DNA of 64,000 nt from Streptomyces graminofaciens (GTDB lineage Bacteria; Actinomycetota; Actinomycetes; Streptomycetales; Streptomycetaceae). A program made the translations under genes and the position numbers. The notes below the pieces were generated by a model that was not told the DNA's origin, made no database searches, and worked only from the letters and a program-made list of their open reading frames with translations. The DNA is taken from positions 1,798,001 through 1,862,000 of the forward strand of contig NZ_AP018448.1 of assembly GCF_030294945.1 (NCBI RefSeq), read 5' to 3'. Of the stretch, positions 9,297-17,516 are shown piece after piece (position 1 is the stretch's first letter; the number at the start of each line of letters is the position of its first letter).

Positions 9297-10013
9297 TCAC
9301 TCGGCGGGGGCCTCTTCGCTCAGGAAGGACGCGGAACACTCGCGCAGTTCCACCGAACCGATCTTTTCGGAGCGGACCGCGACCGCGGCCGCGTACGCCC
9401 TGTCTCCCGCCAGGTCCAGATCGATGACGGTCCATCCCGGGGGCCGTCCGGGGGCGCCGGCGCCGAGGTAGTCGGCGGCCGCCCCGTGGACGAGACCCGC
9501 GCCGGTCCCCTTGAGATAAGCCTCCTTGCGCGTCCACAGGCGTACGAACGCGTTGGGCCGCGCACTCTCGGGAAGCCCCTCGAGCTCCGCCCGTTCGGTG
9601 GGGTGAAGCGCGGGCAGACAGGCCTCGACGGTGCCGCCGCCGGGCGAGCGCCGGACGTCGGCACCCACAGCGGTGGCGGCGACAGCGATGACGACCAGCC
9701 CGTGGCTGTGCGAGAGGGAGAAACGGACAGGCGGCGGATAGCTCGCGAGTTCGGGCCTGCCATGAGGTCCGCCGCAGCGGGTGCACGACGCACGCCTGAA
9801 CCGAAGGCGGCCGGGGGCGGTTCCGGTGTGGCGCGCGAGGACACGCCTGAGCGCGATGCGGGCCGAGACATAGCGGAGCCGGTCGCCCGGATGAACGAAC
9901 CGGTCCGCCTGCCGCCGCTCCGCGTGATCCAGCTCCGCGAGGGCGAACGGCGCGTCATCAGGCCGCGGCACCCGTGGTCGTACGAGCCACACCTCCAGGC
10001 GCGTCCGGGTCAT
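9297..10013 (-). CDS. Sfp-type 4'-phosphopantetheinyl transferase
   Basis: A 238-residue protein with the two Sfp signatures: SLSHSHGLVVIAVA followed by VGADVRR, and LWTRKEAYLKGTGAGL. It would attach phosphopantetheine from CoA to the Ser of carrier proteins. It lies directly downstream of a type II PKS acyl carrier protein, its likely substrate. One oddity: the acidic residue two places after the conserved Asp (D-x-E in Sfp) is Arg here (ADVRR), while the WxxKEA acidic ligand is intact. Start ATG 10013; an upstream ATG at 10020 is out of frame. Confidence 0.88.
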   Translation of the reverse strand: MTRTRLEVWLVRPRVPRPDDAPFALAELDHAERRQADRFVHPGDRLRYVSARIALRRVLARHTGTAPGRLRFRRASCTRCGGPHGRPELASYPPPVRFSLSHSHGLVVIAVAATAVGADVRRSPGGGTVEACLPALHPTERAELEGLPESARPNAFVRLWTRKEAYLKGTGAGLVHGAAADYLGAGAPGRPPGWTVIDLDLAGDRAYAAAVAVRSEKIGSVELRECSASFLSEEAPAE

Positions 10014-10138
10014 GAGGCATCACCTGGCACGGCCGGGTGGGGCATCGTCCCACCACGACGGCAGCGCGGGTGGGCGGGGCGGCCGCAGCGCCGCACACCC
10101 GCGGTGAGGGCGCACCGCCTCGGGGGCACCGACGCCAC

Positions 10139-10414
10139 TCAGCCGGCCGGCGTGGAACGCAACTGGGCGTTCACAGCGTCGATCAGCTCGCGCGGTGTGG
10201 CGACCTCGGTAAGAGTCTCGTCCGCGAGCTTAATTCTGAACTCGCGCTCTATACGTCCGCCGGTCTCCAGCCTCGCGAGCGAGTCATAGCCAAGCGCCTC
10301 GAAGTCGACATCGAGTATGTCACCTTCGAGGTCGACGTTTTCGTCCGCACCGGCCCCTTCTCGCAGAATTCTCCTCAGGTCACCCACGTCGAAGATCTCG
10401 GTTTCGGAAGGCAT
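10139..10414 (-). CDS. Type II polyketide acyl carrier protein
   Basis: A 91-residue carrier protein. LGYDSLARLETGGRIE contains the phosphopantetheine-bearing Ser in the form typical of aromatic PKS carriers such as ActI-ORF3 (GYDSLALMETA). The acidic helical region and the ATPRELIDAVN C terminus also fit. The ATG at 10414 has an AAAGGA site 7 bases upstream; the longer open frame reaching 10657 lacks homology in its first 80 codons. Finding the ACP next to a phosphopantetheinyl transferase, away from KS/CLF, is less usual than the compact minimal-PKS order. Confidence 0.92.
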   Translation of the reverse strand: MPSETEIFDVGDLRRILREGAGADENVDLEGDILDVDFEALGYDSLARLETGGRIEREFRIKLADETLTEVATPRELIDAVNAQLRSTPAG

Positions 10415-10840
10415 ATTCGTCCTTTCATGGGTTCGGATGGGGCCGCTTTCCCCGGCCCGCTTCCCCTCGGCGAGCGTCCTCGCACTGCGCCCGCGCCCTG
10501 CCAGAGGCGCGGCACTGACCTTCTGAAATGGGAAGACGCCGGAACTGAGAGGCCTACGCCTCATGCCGCCCGCACCGGCTCGCTGAGCGGCCGGGGGCTG
10601 GGCACATTCCTGTGGAACGTAGCCAACAGCTTCTTCGCCACACCGCCCCAACGTCAAGCAATCACCTTAAAGTTACCTACAAGAGAGTGTCAATTAAACG
10701 TAAAGTCGACAGAATTGCGTTAATAAGGGGACGACCGACGGCCCACGACAAAACCCTCTTGCCCTCACCACCACCGCCTTTTAGGCTTCCTGCGCCGGTA
10801 AAGCCGGATGAGCGGAATCCACTGCGGGAGGCAAACGGAC
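10415..10840. promoter_or_regulatory. Divergent promoter region, AT-rich
   Basis: This 426-bp gap separates the minus-strand cluster operon from a plus-strand gene. Its middle (about 10650-10760) is strikingly AT-rich for this genome. On the minus strand a perfect TTGACA lies at 10693-10688, with TTAAGG 17 bp downstream (10670-10665); this is a candidate promoter for the acp-to-adoK series. No coding sequence is convincing here. Confidence 0.5.
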
Positions 10841-11755
10841 ATGAATTTCGGCGGGGGTCGCACAACCCGGGTACTTCGCCCATGCGCGGGCGCCGGGTGC
10901 CGGCGGGGACAGGCCACAGCACCCGGGCACGGGAGAAGAGCCACGGAAGGATCCGCCCTCTGCCGGGACTGCCGCAACGAGCTTCTCGCCAACCTCCGCC
11001 GACTTCCCTCGCTGTACCGGGCCTGCGGTCAGGCCCTCGACGGCAGCAGGGCCGTGAGCGGGCCGCTCGCGCGCACCTCAGGGGGGTCATCACCCGGCAT
11101 CCCCTTCAACACCGCCGCGTCCGAGGTGCGTTCGGAGATCCTCGCGCTGCTCGGTTCATGGGCCGGAATGGTCGCCGAGGGCCGCCGGCTGCCGCCTCCG
11201 CCGCGCACGGTGGAGACCCTGGCGGCCTTTCTGCTGCGGCACGCGGGCTGGCTCACCGCCTGCAGTGCGGCAGGGGACGCCTCGCGCGAGGTCGAGCGGT
11301 TGACCCGCCGGGCCGCCCAGGTGTCCGACCCGGCAGACCGGCGTCTGATCACTGTCGGTCTGTGCCCGGAACCCGGATGCGCGGGGGCGCTTCAGGCCTC
11401 GGTCCGTCCGGACGCCGATGAACCCCTGCTGGAGGTGCGGTGCCGGACCGAGTCGGCTCATCGGTGGGCGGGGCACGAACTGATCCTGCTCAAGCGTCGA
11501 ATGCGCCCGACTCACACCGCGGCACCCGACCCGTCGGCACCACCCGCCCCGGGCGAGACGCCCGACGCACAGGCGGCCTCGGCCGTATGGCTCACGGCCT
11601 CCGACATCACCCGGCTGTGGGGTGTTCCGCCCGGTAGCGTCTACCGGCTCGCCAGTCAGCGCGCCTGGCGGCGTCGAAGCCATGGCGGCCGTACGCGCTA
11701 TCACGAGGCCGACGTCGTACGGGCATTGGGCGACCGCGAGTCCCGCTCCGCCTGA
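10841..11755 (+). CDS. Cys-rich protein with C-terminal helix-turn-helix, OvmZ-like
   Basis: A 304-residue protein of unknown function. The N terminus has Cys pairs (CAGAGC, later LCRDCRNELLANLRRL) suggestive of a zinc-binding region, then a helical middle. The last 60 residues (TASDITRLWGVPPGSVYRLASQRAWRR) look like a MerR/excisionase-type winged helix. The N-terminal CRDCRNELLANLRRLPSLYRAC segment recalls the streptomycete OvmZ family, from memory. I prefer ATG 10841, preceded by GGGAGG, over the first ATG at 10808. It diverges from the ACP operon and could regulate it; that is inference. Confidence 0.6.
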   Translation: MNFGGGRTTRVLRPCAGAGCRRGQATAPGHGRRATEGSALCRDCRNELLANLRRLPSLYRACGQALDGSRAVSGPLARTSGGSSPGIPFNTAASEVRSEILALLGSWAGMVAEGRRLPPPPRTVETLAAFLLRHAGWLTACSAAGDASREVERLTRRAAQVSDPADRRLITVGLCPEPGCAGALQASVRPDADEPLLEVRCRTESAHRWAGHELILLKRRMRPTHTAAPDPSAPPAPGETPDAQAASAVWLTASDITRLWGVPPGSVYRLASQRAWRRRSHGGRTRYHEADVVRALGDRESRSA

Positions 11756-11777
11756 GCATCGGCCCGGGGCGGGGGGC

Positions 11778-12437
11778 TCACCGCCCGGGGTCGTGCTCCC
11801 AGCGCTCGGCGAGCAGGTCGGCGTCCGGCACGCGCCCCGGCAGCGGCGGGTGCCCCGCCCGCAGTCCGTCGAGGGCGATGGCGATGGTGCGGTTGCGGGC
11901 GTTCACGGCTTCGACGGCGAGATCCTCGGACCCCCGCTCCTCGAAATGCTCCACCAGTGAGGACCTGCCGAGCTGCTCGATGAGGAGCGAGATGTCCACC
12001 GCCATGGCGTCCGCCCGGAGCACACCGGCTTCGTGAGCGCGGGCCACGAGCGCCTGCATCAACTGATCGGACCTGGTGAACTTCTCCGCCATCTCGTCGG
12101 TGACGGAGATCGTGCCGGCCAGCGGCCCGAGCGCGCCGCCGCCGAACTCGATGGTCGCGGTGACGTAGTGGACGAGCCCTTCCCAGGCGTCGTCATGTTT
12201 CAGTCCGCGCTCCGCCGCCTCGATCCACCGCCCGAGCGACAGCGCGCACAGGTGCTGGAAGAGCTCCTCCTTAGTGCGGTAACGCCGGTAGAGGCTGGCG
12301 ATACCCACTCCCGCACGAGCGGCGATCGCCGCCACCGAGGCGTGGGCGCCGTCCCTGGCGAGGACCTTCTTGGCGGCCTCCAGCAGGGCGCGGTCATTGC
12401 GTTCGGCTTCTGCGTGCCGGGGAGCTTTTCGAGCCAT
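11778..12437 (-). CDS. TetR-family regulator
   Basis: A 219-residue repressor. The N-terminal helix-turn-helix reads AIAARAGVGIASLYRRYRTKEELF, followed by an all-helical ligand domain. It is transcribed divergently from a quinone oxidoreductase/MFS/DsbA operon, and a perfect 9-bp inverted repeat lies in the 80-bp space between them. The natural reading is that it represses that operon and itself, released by a toxic or antibiotic ligand exported by the MFS pump. The ligand is unknown. Confidence 0.88.
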   Translation of the reverse strand: MARKAPRHAEAERNDRALLEAAKKVLARDGAHASVAAIAARAGVGIASLYRRYRTKEELFQHLCALSLGRWIEAAERGLKHDDAWEGLVHYVTATIEFGGGALGPLAGTISVTDEMAEKFTRSDQLMQALVARAHEAGVLRADAMAVDISLLIEQLGRSSLVEHFEERGSEDLAVEAVNARNRTIAIALDGLRAGHPPLPGRVPDADLLAERWEHDPGR

Positions 12438-12481
12438 GCGCCCACCCTAGCCGCTTGCGAAGCAAATCACTCCGTTATACG

Positions 12482-12512
12482 CTCCAAACGAAGTGAAACT
12501 ATCCGTTTGGAG
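12482..12512. promoter_or_regulatory. Probable TetR operator
   Basis: CTCCAAACG at 12482-12490 is perfectly inverted as CGTTTGGAG at 12504-12512, with a 13-bp spacer. It sits between the divergent TetR and oxidoreductase starts, and its right arm overlaps the AGGAG ribosome site of the latter. Binding here would block the operon. Confidence 0.65.
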
Positions 12513-12517
12513 GAGCC

Positions 12518-13504
12518 GTGCTGTCCGTGGTGATGGAGGAGTTCGGAGGACCTGAAGTCCTGCGCGTCAGGCAGGTGGAGGATCCCGTCCCCGGCCCCGG
12601 GCAGGTACTCGTCGAGGTGGCGTACGCGAGTGTCACGTTCGTCGAGACCCAGGTCCGTTCCGGCAACGGTCCTTTCGGCAGGCCTTCGTTACCCCGGGTA
12701 CCGGGCAATGGCGTGGGCGGCCGTGTCCTCGCCGTCGGCCCCGGTGCGGACCCGGCCCTGACGGGCACGGTCGTGGTCACCACCACGGGCGGAGTGGGCG
12801 GATACGCCGAACTCGCCCTGGCACGGGCCGATGAGACGGTGCCGGTCCCCCCGGGCCTGGCCCTCGAGGACGCGGTCGCGCTGCTGGCCGACGGACGCAC
12901 CGCACTGCTGCTGTTCAAGCAGGCGGAGATCAAGCCGGGTGAGCGTGTCCTGGTCGAGGCGGCCGCCGGCGGCGTCGGCAGTCTCCTCGTCCAGCTGGCG
13001 GCGGGCGCGGGGGCACGAGTGATCGGCGCGGCCCGAGGGGCGAACAAGGCCGAGCTGATCACCTCACTGGGCGCCGCCTTCGTGGACTACTCCGAGTCCG
13101 ACTGGCTCGAGCAGGTCGGGGACTCGGCCGGCGGTGGCGATCTCGATGTCGTATTCGACGGGGTCGGCGGTGTGATCGGCACCGACGCCGCCGGGGCACT
13201 GGGTTCCGGCGGTCGGATCAGCGTGTACGGGATGGCCAGCGGCTCGGACGCCGAACTCGACATGGAGAAGCTGGGCGAGCGGTCGATCCGTGTGCTCGGG
13301 CTGTTCTCGGCGCCGAGCCCCGCCGAGACCCACGCCCTGATCGGAGAGGCGCTGCAGCTCGCGGCGGACGGGAAACTGCGGCCGATCGTGGGTCAAACCT
13401 TCCCGCTCTCCGAAGCCGCCGCGGCCCACGCGGCGATCGAGAACCGCTCCACCGTCGGCAAGACGCTGCTCGTCCCCGACGGCAGGGACGGCGGCGCCCG
13501 ATGA
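12518..13504 (+). CDS. Zinc-type (MDR) quinone oxidoreductase
   Basis: A 328-residue medium-chain reductase without zinc ligands. The NADPH-binding segment VLVEAAAGGVGSLLVQLAAGAGARVIGAARG lies mid-protein and is preceded by a GroES-like domain. The family reduces quinones or enones with NADPH. The GTG start at 12518 has a GGAGGAG site. It is the first gene of a three-gene operon coupled to the MFS gene by an ATGA overlap, which suggests detoxification or self-resistance linked to export of a quinone-like compound (inference). Confidence 0.85.
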   Translation: MLSVVMEEFGGPEVLRVRQVEDPVPGPGQVLVEVAYASVTFVETQVRSGNGPFGRPSLPRVPGNGVGGRVLAVGPGADPALTGTVVVTTTGGVGGYAELALARADETVPVPPGLALEDAVALLADGRTALLLFKQAEIKPGERVLVEAAAGGVGSLLVQLAAGAGARVIGAARGANKAELITSLGAAFVDYSESDWLEQVGDSAGGGDLDVVFDGVGGVIGTDAAGALGSGGRISVYGMASGSDAELDMEKLGERSIRVLGLFSAPSPAETHALIGEALQLAADGKLRPIVGQTFPLSEAAAAHAAIENRSTVGKTLLVPDGRDGGAR

Positions 13505-15069
13505 GTTCCCTGGCTCCCCAGGCTCCGGAGAGAGCCGGCGCCCGTGAGTGGATCGCGCTCGCCGTGCTGGGCGTTCCGGCCGTCCTGGTCATGATGAACA
13601 TGTCGGTGCTCTATCTGGCGCTGCCGACCCTCAGCGCCGATCTGGACCCCAGCGCTTCCCAACTCCTGTGGATCACCGACATCTACGGGTTCATGGTCGC
13701 CGGCTCCCTGATCACCATGGGCACGCTGGGCGACCGCCTCGGACATCGGCGGGTCCTGCTGATCGGTGCCGTGGCCTTCACCGCCGCCTCGGTGTTCGCC
13801 GCGTACTCCACCAGCGCCGGCATGCTCATCGCGGCGCGCGCCGTCCAGGGCGTCGCCGCCGCGTCCATGGCGCCGTCCTCGCTCTCGGTCATCCGGAACA
13901 TGTTCCGGGATCCGGGACAGCGCACGCTCGCCATCACGATCTGGATGATGAGCTTCATGGGCGGCGGGGCGCTCGGTCCCCTCGTCGGCGGTGCCCTGCT
14001 CCAGTTCTTCTGGTGGGGCGCGGTGTTCCTGGTCGCCGTACCCACCATGGCGCTGCTGCTCGCCACGGGCCCGTTCCTCATGCCCGAGTTCCGCTCCGCG
14101 GACTCCGGGCGGCTGGACCTGGTCAGTGTGGCGATGTCCCTGCTGACACCGCTCGCGATCGTATACGGGATCAAGAGCCTGGCCGTCGACGGTTTCGGGC
14201 TGACCTCCCTGGGCTTCATCGCCGCCGGGCTGGTGATCGGCGCGGCGTTCGTGCGGCGCCAGCGGCGGCTCGCCTCGCCGCTGCTCGATCTGGCCCTCTT
14301 CCGCATCCCCTCCTTCGCCGTCTCGGCCGGAGGCATGGTGGTCGTCGGCATACTGCTCTTCGGCACGAGCCTCCTCACCTCGCAGTACCTCCAACTGGTG
14401 GTCGGTCTCAGCCCCTTGAAGGCAGGCCTGTGGCAGTTGCCCAGCGCGGTGACCGGGACCGTCGTGGCGCTGTGGGTGTCCGGTCTGGCCGCCCGGTTCC
14501 ATCCGGCGGTGCTCATGAGCGCGGGAGCGGCCTTCGCCGTCCTGGGGCCGGTCATGCTCACCCAGGCGAACCGGAGTCCGGGCTTCCTGGTGGCCGGATC
14601 AGTGCTGCTGTTCGCCGGTCTGACGCCGTTCATGGCCCTCGGCACCGGCCTGGTCGTGGGCGCGGCACCTCCGGAGCGCGCCGGGGCCGCATCGGCCATA
14701 TCCGAGACGGGCGGGGAACTCGGCGGCGCCCTGGGCATCGCGATCCTGGGCAGTGTCGCCACCGCCGTCTACGGCGGCTACATGGCCGACCACATGCCCG
14801 AAGGAACGCCGCCCGACCTCGCCGGATCCGCCCGCGAGACGCTTGCCGGGGCGCTTGAGGCCGCCCGTCAGCTTCCCGGCACGCGAGGGACCTCGCTGGC
14901 CGAGACCGCGCGTGACGCGTTCACCCACAGCGTCCATGTGCACGGCTTCATCCTGATCCCGCTCCTCGTGGCCCTGGCGCTGCTGACACTGACGCTCCGC
15001 CGCCGCAACCAGCCGGAGGAGGCCGACCGGACCGATCAGGCAGCGGCACCCACACCGGTCACCGACTGA
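13501..15069 (+). CDS. MFS drug exporter, DHA2 (EmrB/QacA) 14-helix family
   Basis: A 522-residue integral membrane protein with about 14 hydrophobic segments. LDPSASQLLWITDIYGFMVA and GTLGDRLGHRRVLLIG are the classic helix-1 and loop 2-3 motifs; the helix-5 antiporter motif is seen as GGGALGPLVGGALL. The family exports drugs or antibiotics in exchange for protons. It overlaps the oxidoreductase stop by 4 bp and lies 15 bp before the DsbA-like gene. The neighbouring polyketide cluster makes self-resistance a plausible role. Confidence 0.9.
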   Translation: MSSLAPQAPERAGAREWIALAVLGVPAVLVMMNMSVLYLALPTLSADLDPSASQLLWITDIYGFMVAGSLITMGTLGDRLGHRRVLLIGAVAFTAASVFAAYSTSAGMLIAARAVQGVAAASMAPSSLSVIRNMFRDPGQRTLAITIWMMSFMGGGALGPLVGGALLQFFWWGAVFLVAVPTMALLLATGPFLMPEFRSADSGRLDLVSVAMSLLTPLAIVYGIKSLAVDGFGLTSLGFIAAGLVIGAAFVRRQRRLASPLLDLALFRIPSFAVSAGGMVVVGILLFGTSLLTSQYLQLVVGLSPLKAGLWQLPSAVTGTVVALWVSGLAARFHPAVLMSAGAAFAVLGPVMLTQANRSPGFLVAGSVLLFAGLTPFMALGTGLVVGAAPPERAGAASAISETGGELGGALGIAILGSVATAVYGGYMADHMPEGTPPDLAGSARETLAGALEAARQLPGTRGTSLAETARDAFTHSVHVHGFILIPLLVALALLTLTLRRRNQPEEADRTDQAAAPTPVTD

Positions 15070-15084
15070 AAGGAACGGCTCCTC

Positions 15085-15705
15085 ATGCGAGTCGAGGTGT
15101 ACTTCGACATCCTGTGCCCCTGGTGCTACATCGGGAAGCGACGACTGACCACCGCCCTCGCGAACCGGAGCGACGCCGAGGTCGTCTGGCGCAGTCTGGA
15201 ACTCGACCCCGAGGGCAGCCCGGTGGCAGGTCCGACGGCGGCGGAAGTGATCGCCCAGTACCAGAGCAGCCCTCAGCGGGCAGCCGCCCGCGTGCAGCAC
15301 ATCCAGGCTCTCGGTGCGGCGGAGGGTCTGGAACTGAACCTCCACAAGGCGCGGCCGGTCAATTCCTTCGACGCCCATCGTCTGGTCCATCTGGCCGCCT
15401 CCCACGGTCTGGCCGACCAGTCGCTCGAAGCGCTGCTGCACGGCTATCACACCGAAGGCCTCGACATCGCCGCCCCCGATGTCCTCGTGGCGCTCGGCGC
15501 CTCGGCGGGCCTCGATCCGGACGAGGTGCGCCAGACGCTGGCCGAGGACACGTTCGCCCGGAACGTACGCGCCGACGAGCGCAGTGCCGTCGAGCGCGGG
15601 ATCCGGGGCGTGCCCACCCTCGTCGTCGACGGAGGACCGCCGGTCTCCGCCGTCCAGGACCCCGTTGTCCTGGACGGTCTGCTGGAGAGCCCACCACGTG
15701 TCTGA
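15085..15705 (+). CDS. DsbA-family oxidoreductase (FrnE-like)
   Basis: A 206-residue cytosolic thioredoxin-fold protein of the FrnE/2-hydroxychromene-2-carboxylate isomerase branch. The CPWC redox motif lies at residues 12-15 in DILCPWCYIGKRRL, and the conserved cis-Pro is in RGVPTLVV. There is no signal peptide. FrnE-like genes are common in polyketide clusters, and the name comes from frenolicin, but the substrate is not settled. It is the last gene of the TetR-controlled operon. Confidence 0.85.
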   Translation: MRVEVYFDILCPWCYIGKRRLTTALANRSDAEVVWRSLELDPEGSPVAGPTAAEVIAQYQSSPQRAAARVQHIQALGAAEGLELNLHKARPVNSFDAHRLVHLAASHGLADQSLEALLHGYHTEGLDIAAPDVLVALGASAGLDPDEVRQTLAEDTFARNVRADERSAVERGIRGVPTLVVDGGPPVSAVQDPVVLDGLLESPPRV

Positions 15706-15754
15706 AGGCATCGCCGGCCGAGCACTCGAGGCCGGTACGGGCTGTCGGTGCGGT

Positions 15755-16423
15755 TCAGTTCCGCCCGAACCGGAAGCCCACGCCTCGCACCGTGATGATC
15801 CAGTCGGGGTCACGCAACTTGCCGCGCAGCGAGCTGACATGCGTGTCGATCGTCCGGCTCGCCTGCGCGCTCAGTACGGCCTGGGACGGATGGCCCCACA
15901 CGTCGATCATCAGCCGTTGTCTGGAGACCACCACATCGGGCCGGCTCGCGAGATAGTGCAGCAGGTCGAATTCCTTACGGGTCGCCTCGATAAGTTTCCC
16001 GTGAAGTCTGACTTCCCGTGACTCGCTGTCGATCAATAGCCCGCCACGGGCAACGGCGGTCATCCGCTGCGTTTTACTCCTTCGCATGACGGCATCGATT
16101 CGAGCCATCAGCTCCCGAAAGACATAAGGGCGGTCGAGACAGTCGTCGGAGCCCGCTTGAAGCCCTAGGATCCTATCGACTTCGGTTGCCTGGTCGACAA
16201 AGGATATGATGGGCGTCTCACTCGCGGATCGTATACGTCGGCACACTTCGAGCCCATCGATATCAGGCAGACTCAGGTCGAGCAGTATCAAATCGACACT
16301 CATATGCTCGGCCAGCGCTTCCGCTCCGGATCCGACGGCGACGATGTCATGACCGTGCCGCCGGAGGCCGTCTATCAGCGGCTTCGCTTCCTCGTCCCGG
16401 CCCTCGACCACAAGGACACGCAT
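15755..16423 (-). CDS. Atypical OmpR-type response regulator
   Basis: A 222-residue protein with an N-terminal receiver domain (1-118) and a C-terminal winged helix (about 130-222; LMIDVWGH, RTIDTHVSSLRGKLRD, VRGVGFRF). The phospho-acceptor region LILLDLSLPDIDG is kept. The acidic pocket near the N terminus reads VVEGRDEE rather than VVEDD, and the conserved Lys is Arg (CLDRPYVFREL). Such receivers often work without phosphorylation, as reported for JadR1 and relatives in angucycline clusters. No histidine kinase is adjacent. A cluster-situated regulator is the likely role. Confidence 0.8.
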   Translation of the reverse strand: MRVLVVEGRDEEAKPLIDGLRRHGHDIVAVGSGAEALAEHMSVDLILLDLSLPDIDGLEVCRRIRSASETPIISFVDQATEVDRILGLQAGSDDCLDRPYVFRELMARIDAVMRRSKTQRMTAVARGGLLIDSESREVRLHGKLIEATRKEFDLLHYLASRPDVVVSRQRLMIDVWGHPSQAVLSAQASRTIDTHVSSLRGKLRDPDWIITVRGVGFRFGRN

Positions 16424-16471
16424 TCCAGCCCCCCCTTCGAATCCCCCTTCGACCGGTTGTCCGAAGGGGGA
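16424..16471 (-). promoter_or_regulatory. Leader with alternative hairpins at the regulator start
   Basis: On the minus strand, arm A (16471-16462, TCCCCCTTCG) can pair with arm B (16451-16442) or with a near-identical copy C (about 16440-16430) that contains the AAGGGGGG ribosome site of the regulator gene. A:B leaves the ribosome site open and A:C covers it. The pairing is read directly; the regulatory role is inferred. Confidence 0.5.
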
Positions 16472-17052
16472 TAAGTAAGCGCTTCCACGGCAGGCATAAA
16501 TGAGCCCAGCCGCATAGTCAGAAGCTTAACAAGACCGGCCGGACTGTTCCACGGAACCCAAGCAAAATTTGCCCGAAAGCCATTGCAAACAACCGGTGCT
16601 CCGCCCACATTTCTCGATAGTTCGGAATAATTTCACGCCACACCGGGTGTGTGTATCAAGCCCTTTTCGGACCGCCACACCCGTTCCCCTGGAAGCACCC
16701 GAACGCTGACACGGCCGCGGGGCCGCCGGTGCCCGCTCTTACGTTGCTCTAAACCATGGCCGCTCATTATCGCGAGCGTTACAGCGGGATCTCGCCACAC
16801 TCGCCGTCCCCTTCTCGCCGTCGCGGCAGGTCACCACAAGCTCCACGACACCCGCGGGTACGACCCGTTCACCGAAGCGGTCACGGGCCGTTCCCCTCGA
16901 CGGCCGGTCCCGGCCCCGGGGCGGTGACGTCCCCGGCTCGACGGGCCGGAAATGGTCTCAACATGCTTGAAATGCCATAAGAGGGGATGATTTACCCATC
17001 GTGGCGACGCATGGCCGTCGTCCCCAATGACCATGAACAGGCAGGTCGGACC
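16472..17052. other. Intergenic region without a recognisable gene
   Basis: About 580 bp between the response regulator and a small plus-strand gene. The left part (to about 16660) is AT-rich and probably holds divergent promoters. I find no RNA gene and no convincing coding sequence; the short open frames here look random. Confidence 0.5.
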
Positions 17053-17442
17053 ATGTCGAAGAAAACACCTTCGTCCGAGCCACCGCACGGAAAGGGCCCG
17101 AGCCGTCACCAGGGCACCAGCCAGCACGGCTGGTCGCCCGATGTGGATGAGACACGTCAGCAGGACAACCCGAGCGCTCACCGCTCCTTCCATGCGGCTG
17201 AGCACGCCGGCGAAAAGGGCCGGGGCCGCACGAAGTCCGCGGAGGAGACGAAGTCCGTTCCGGGTGACACGGTCGAGAGTGGCGGTGCACGCGGCGAGGA
17301 GTACGGCGACGCGGACGAGAAGGGCAGGCGCGACACCGGACGCAGGGGCCGCTCCCAGCGTCCCAGCGGCGCCAAGGACGCTTCTGCCAAGACCGGCGTG
17401 GACCCGCAGGACCCGCCGCCGTCCGGGCGCCGACGGGGTTAG
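17053..17442 (+). CDS. Small disordered hydrophilic protein, unknown
   Basis: A 129-residue protein made almost wholly of charged and small residues (Lys, Glu, Arg, Gly, Ser), with no hydrophobic core, signal or membrane segment. It is predicted to be disordered. I chose ATG 17053, in MSKKTPSSEPPHGKG, from the change in composition; in-frame starts lie upstream. Function unknown. It converges with the hydrogenase maturation operon. Confidence 0.5.
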   Translation: MSKKTPSSEPPHGKGPSRHQGTSQHGWSPDVDETRQQDNPSAHRSFHAAEHAGEKGRGRTKSAEETKSVPGDTVESGGARGEEYGDADEKGRRDTGRRGRSQRPSGAKDASAKTGVDPQDPPPSGRRRG

Positions 17443-17483
17443 GACCTGCCGTTCGGACAGACCCCGGCGTTCCGTTCGGCGCG

Positions 17484-17516
17484 GATACGGCTTCTCGCCG
17501 CGCGAGAAGCCGTATC
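17484..17516. terminator. Hairpin terminator at the end of the hyp operon
   Basis: A perfect 14-bp inverted repeat pairs 17484-17497 with 17503-17516 (5-nt loop). It overlaps the last bases of hypE, including part of its stop, and lies between convergent genes. No T tract. Confidence 0.7.

Noticed and set aside
10415..10657. N-terminal extension of the ACP frame
   Set aside because: Residues before MPSETEIF have no carrier-protein homology and a good ribosome site stands before ATG 10414.
16649..16980. Short plus-strand frames in the gap upstream of the small disordered protein
   Set aside because: No ribosome site, no homology and no consistent codon bias; treated as non-coding.
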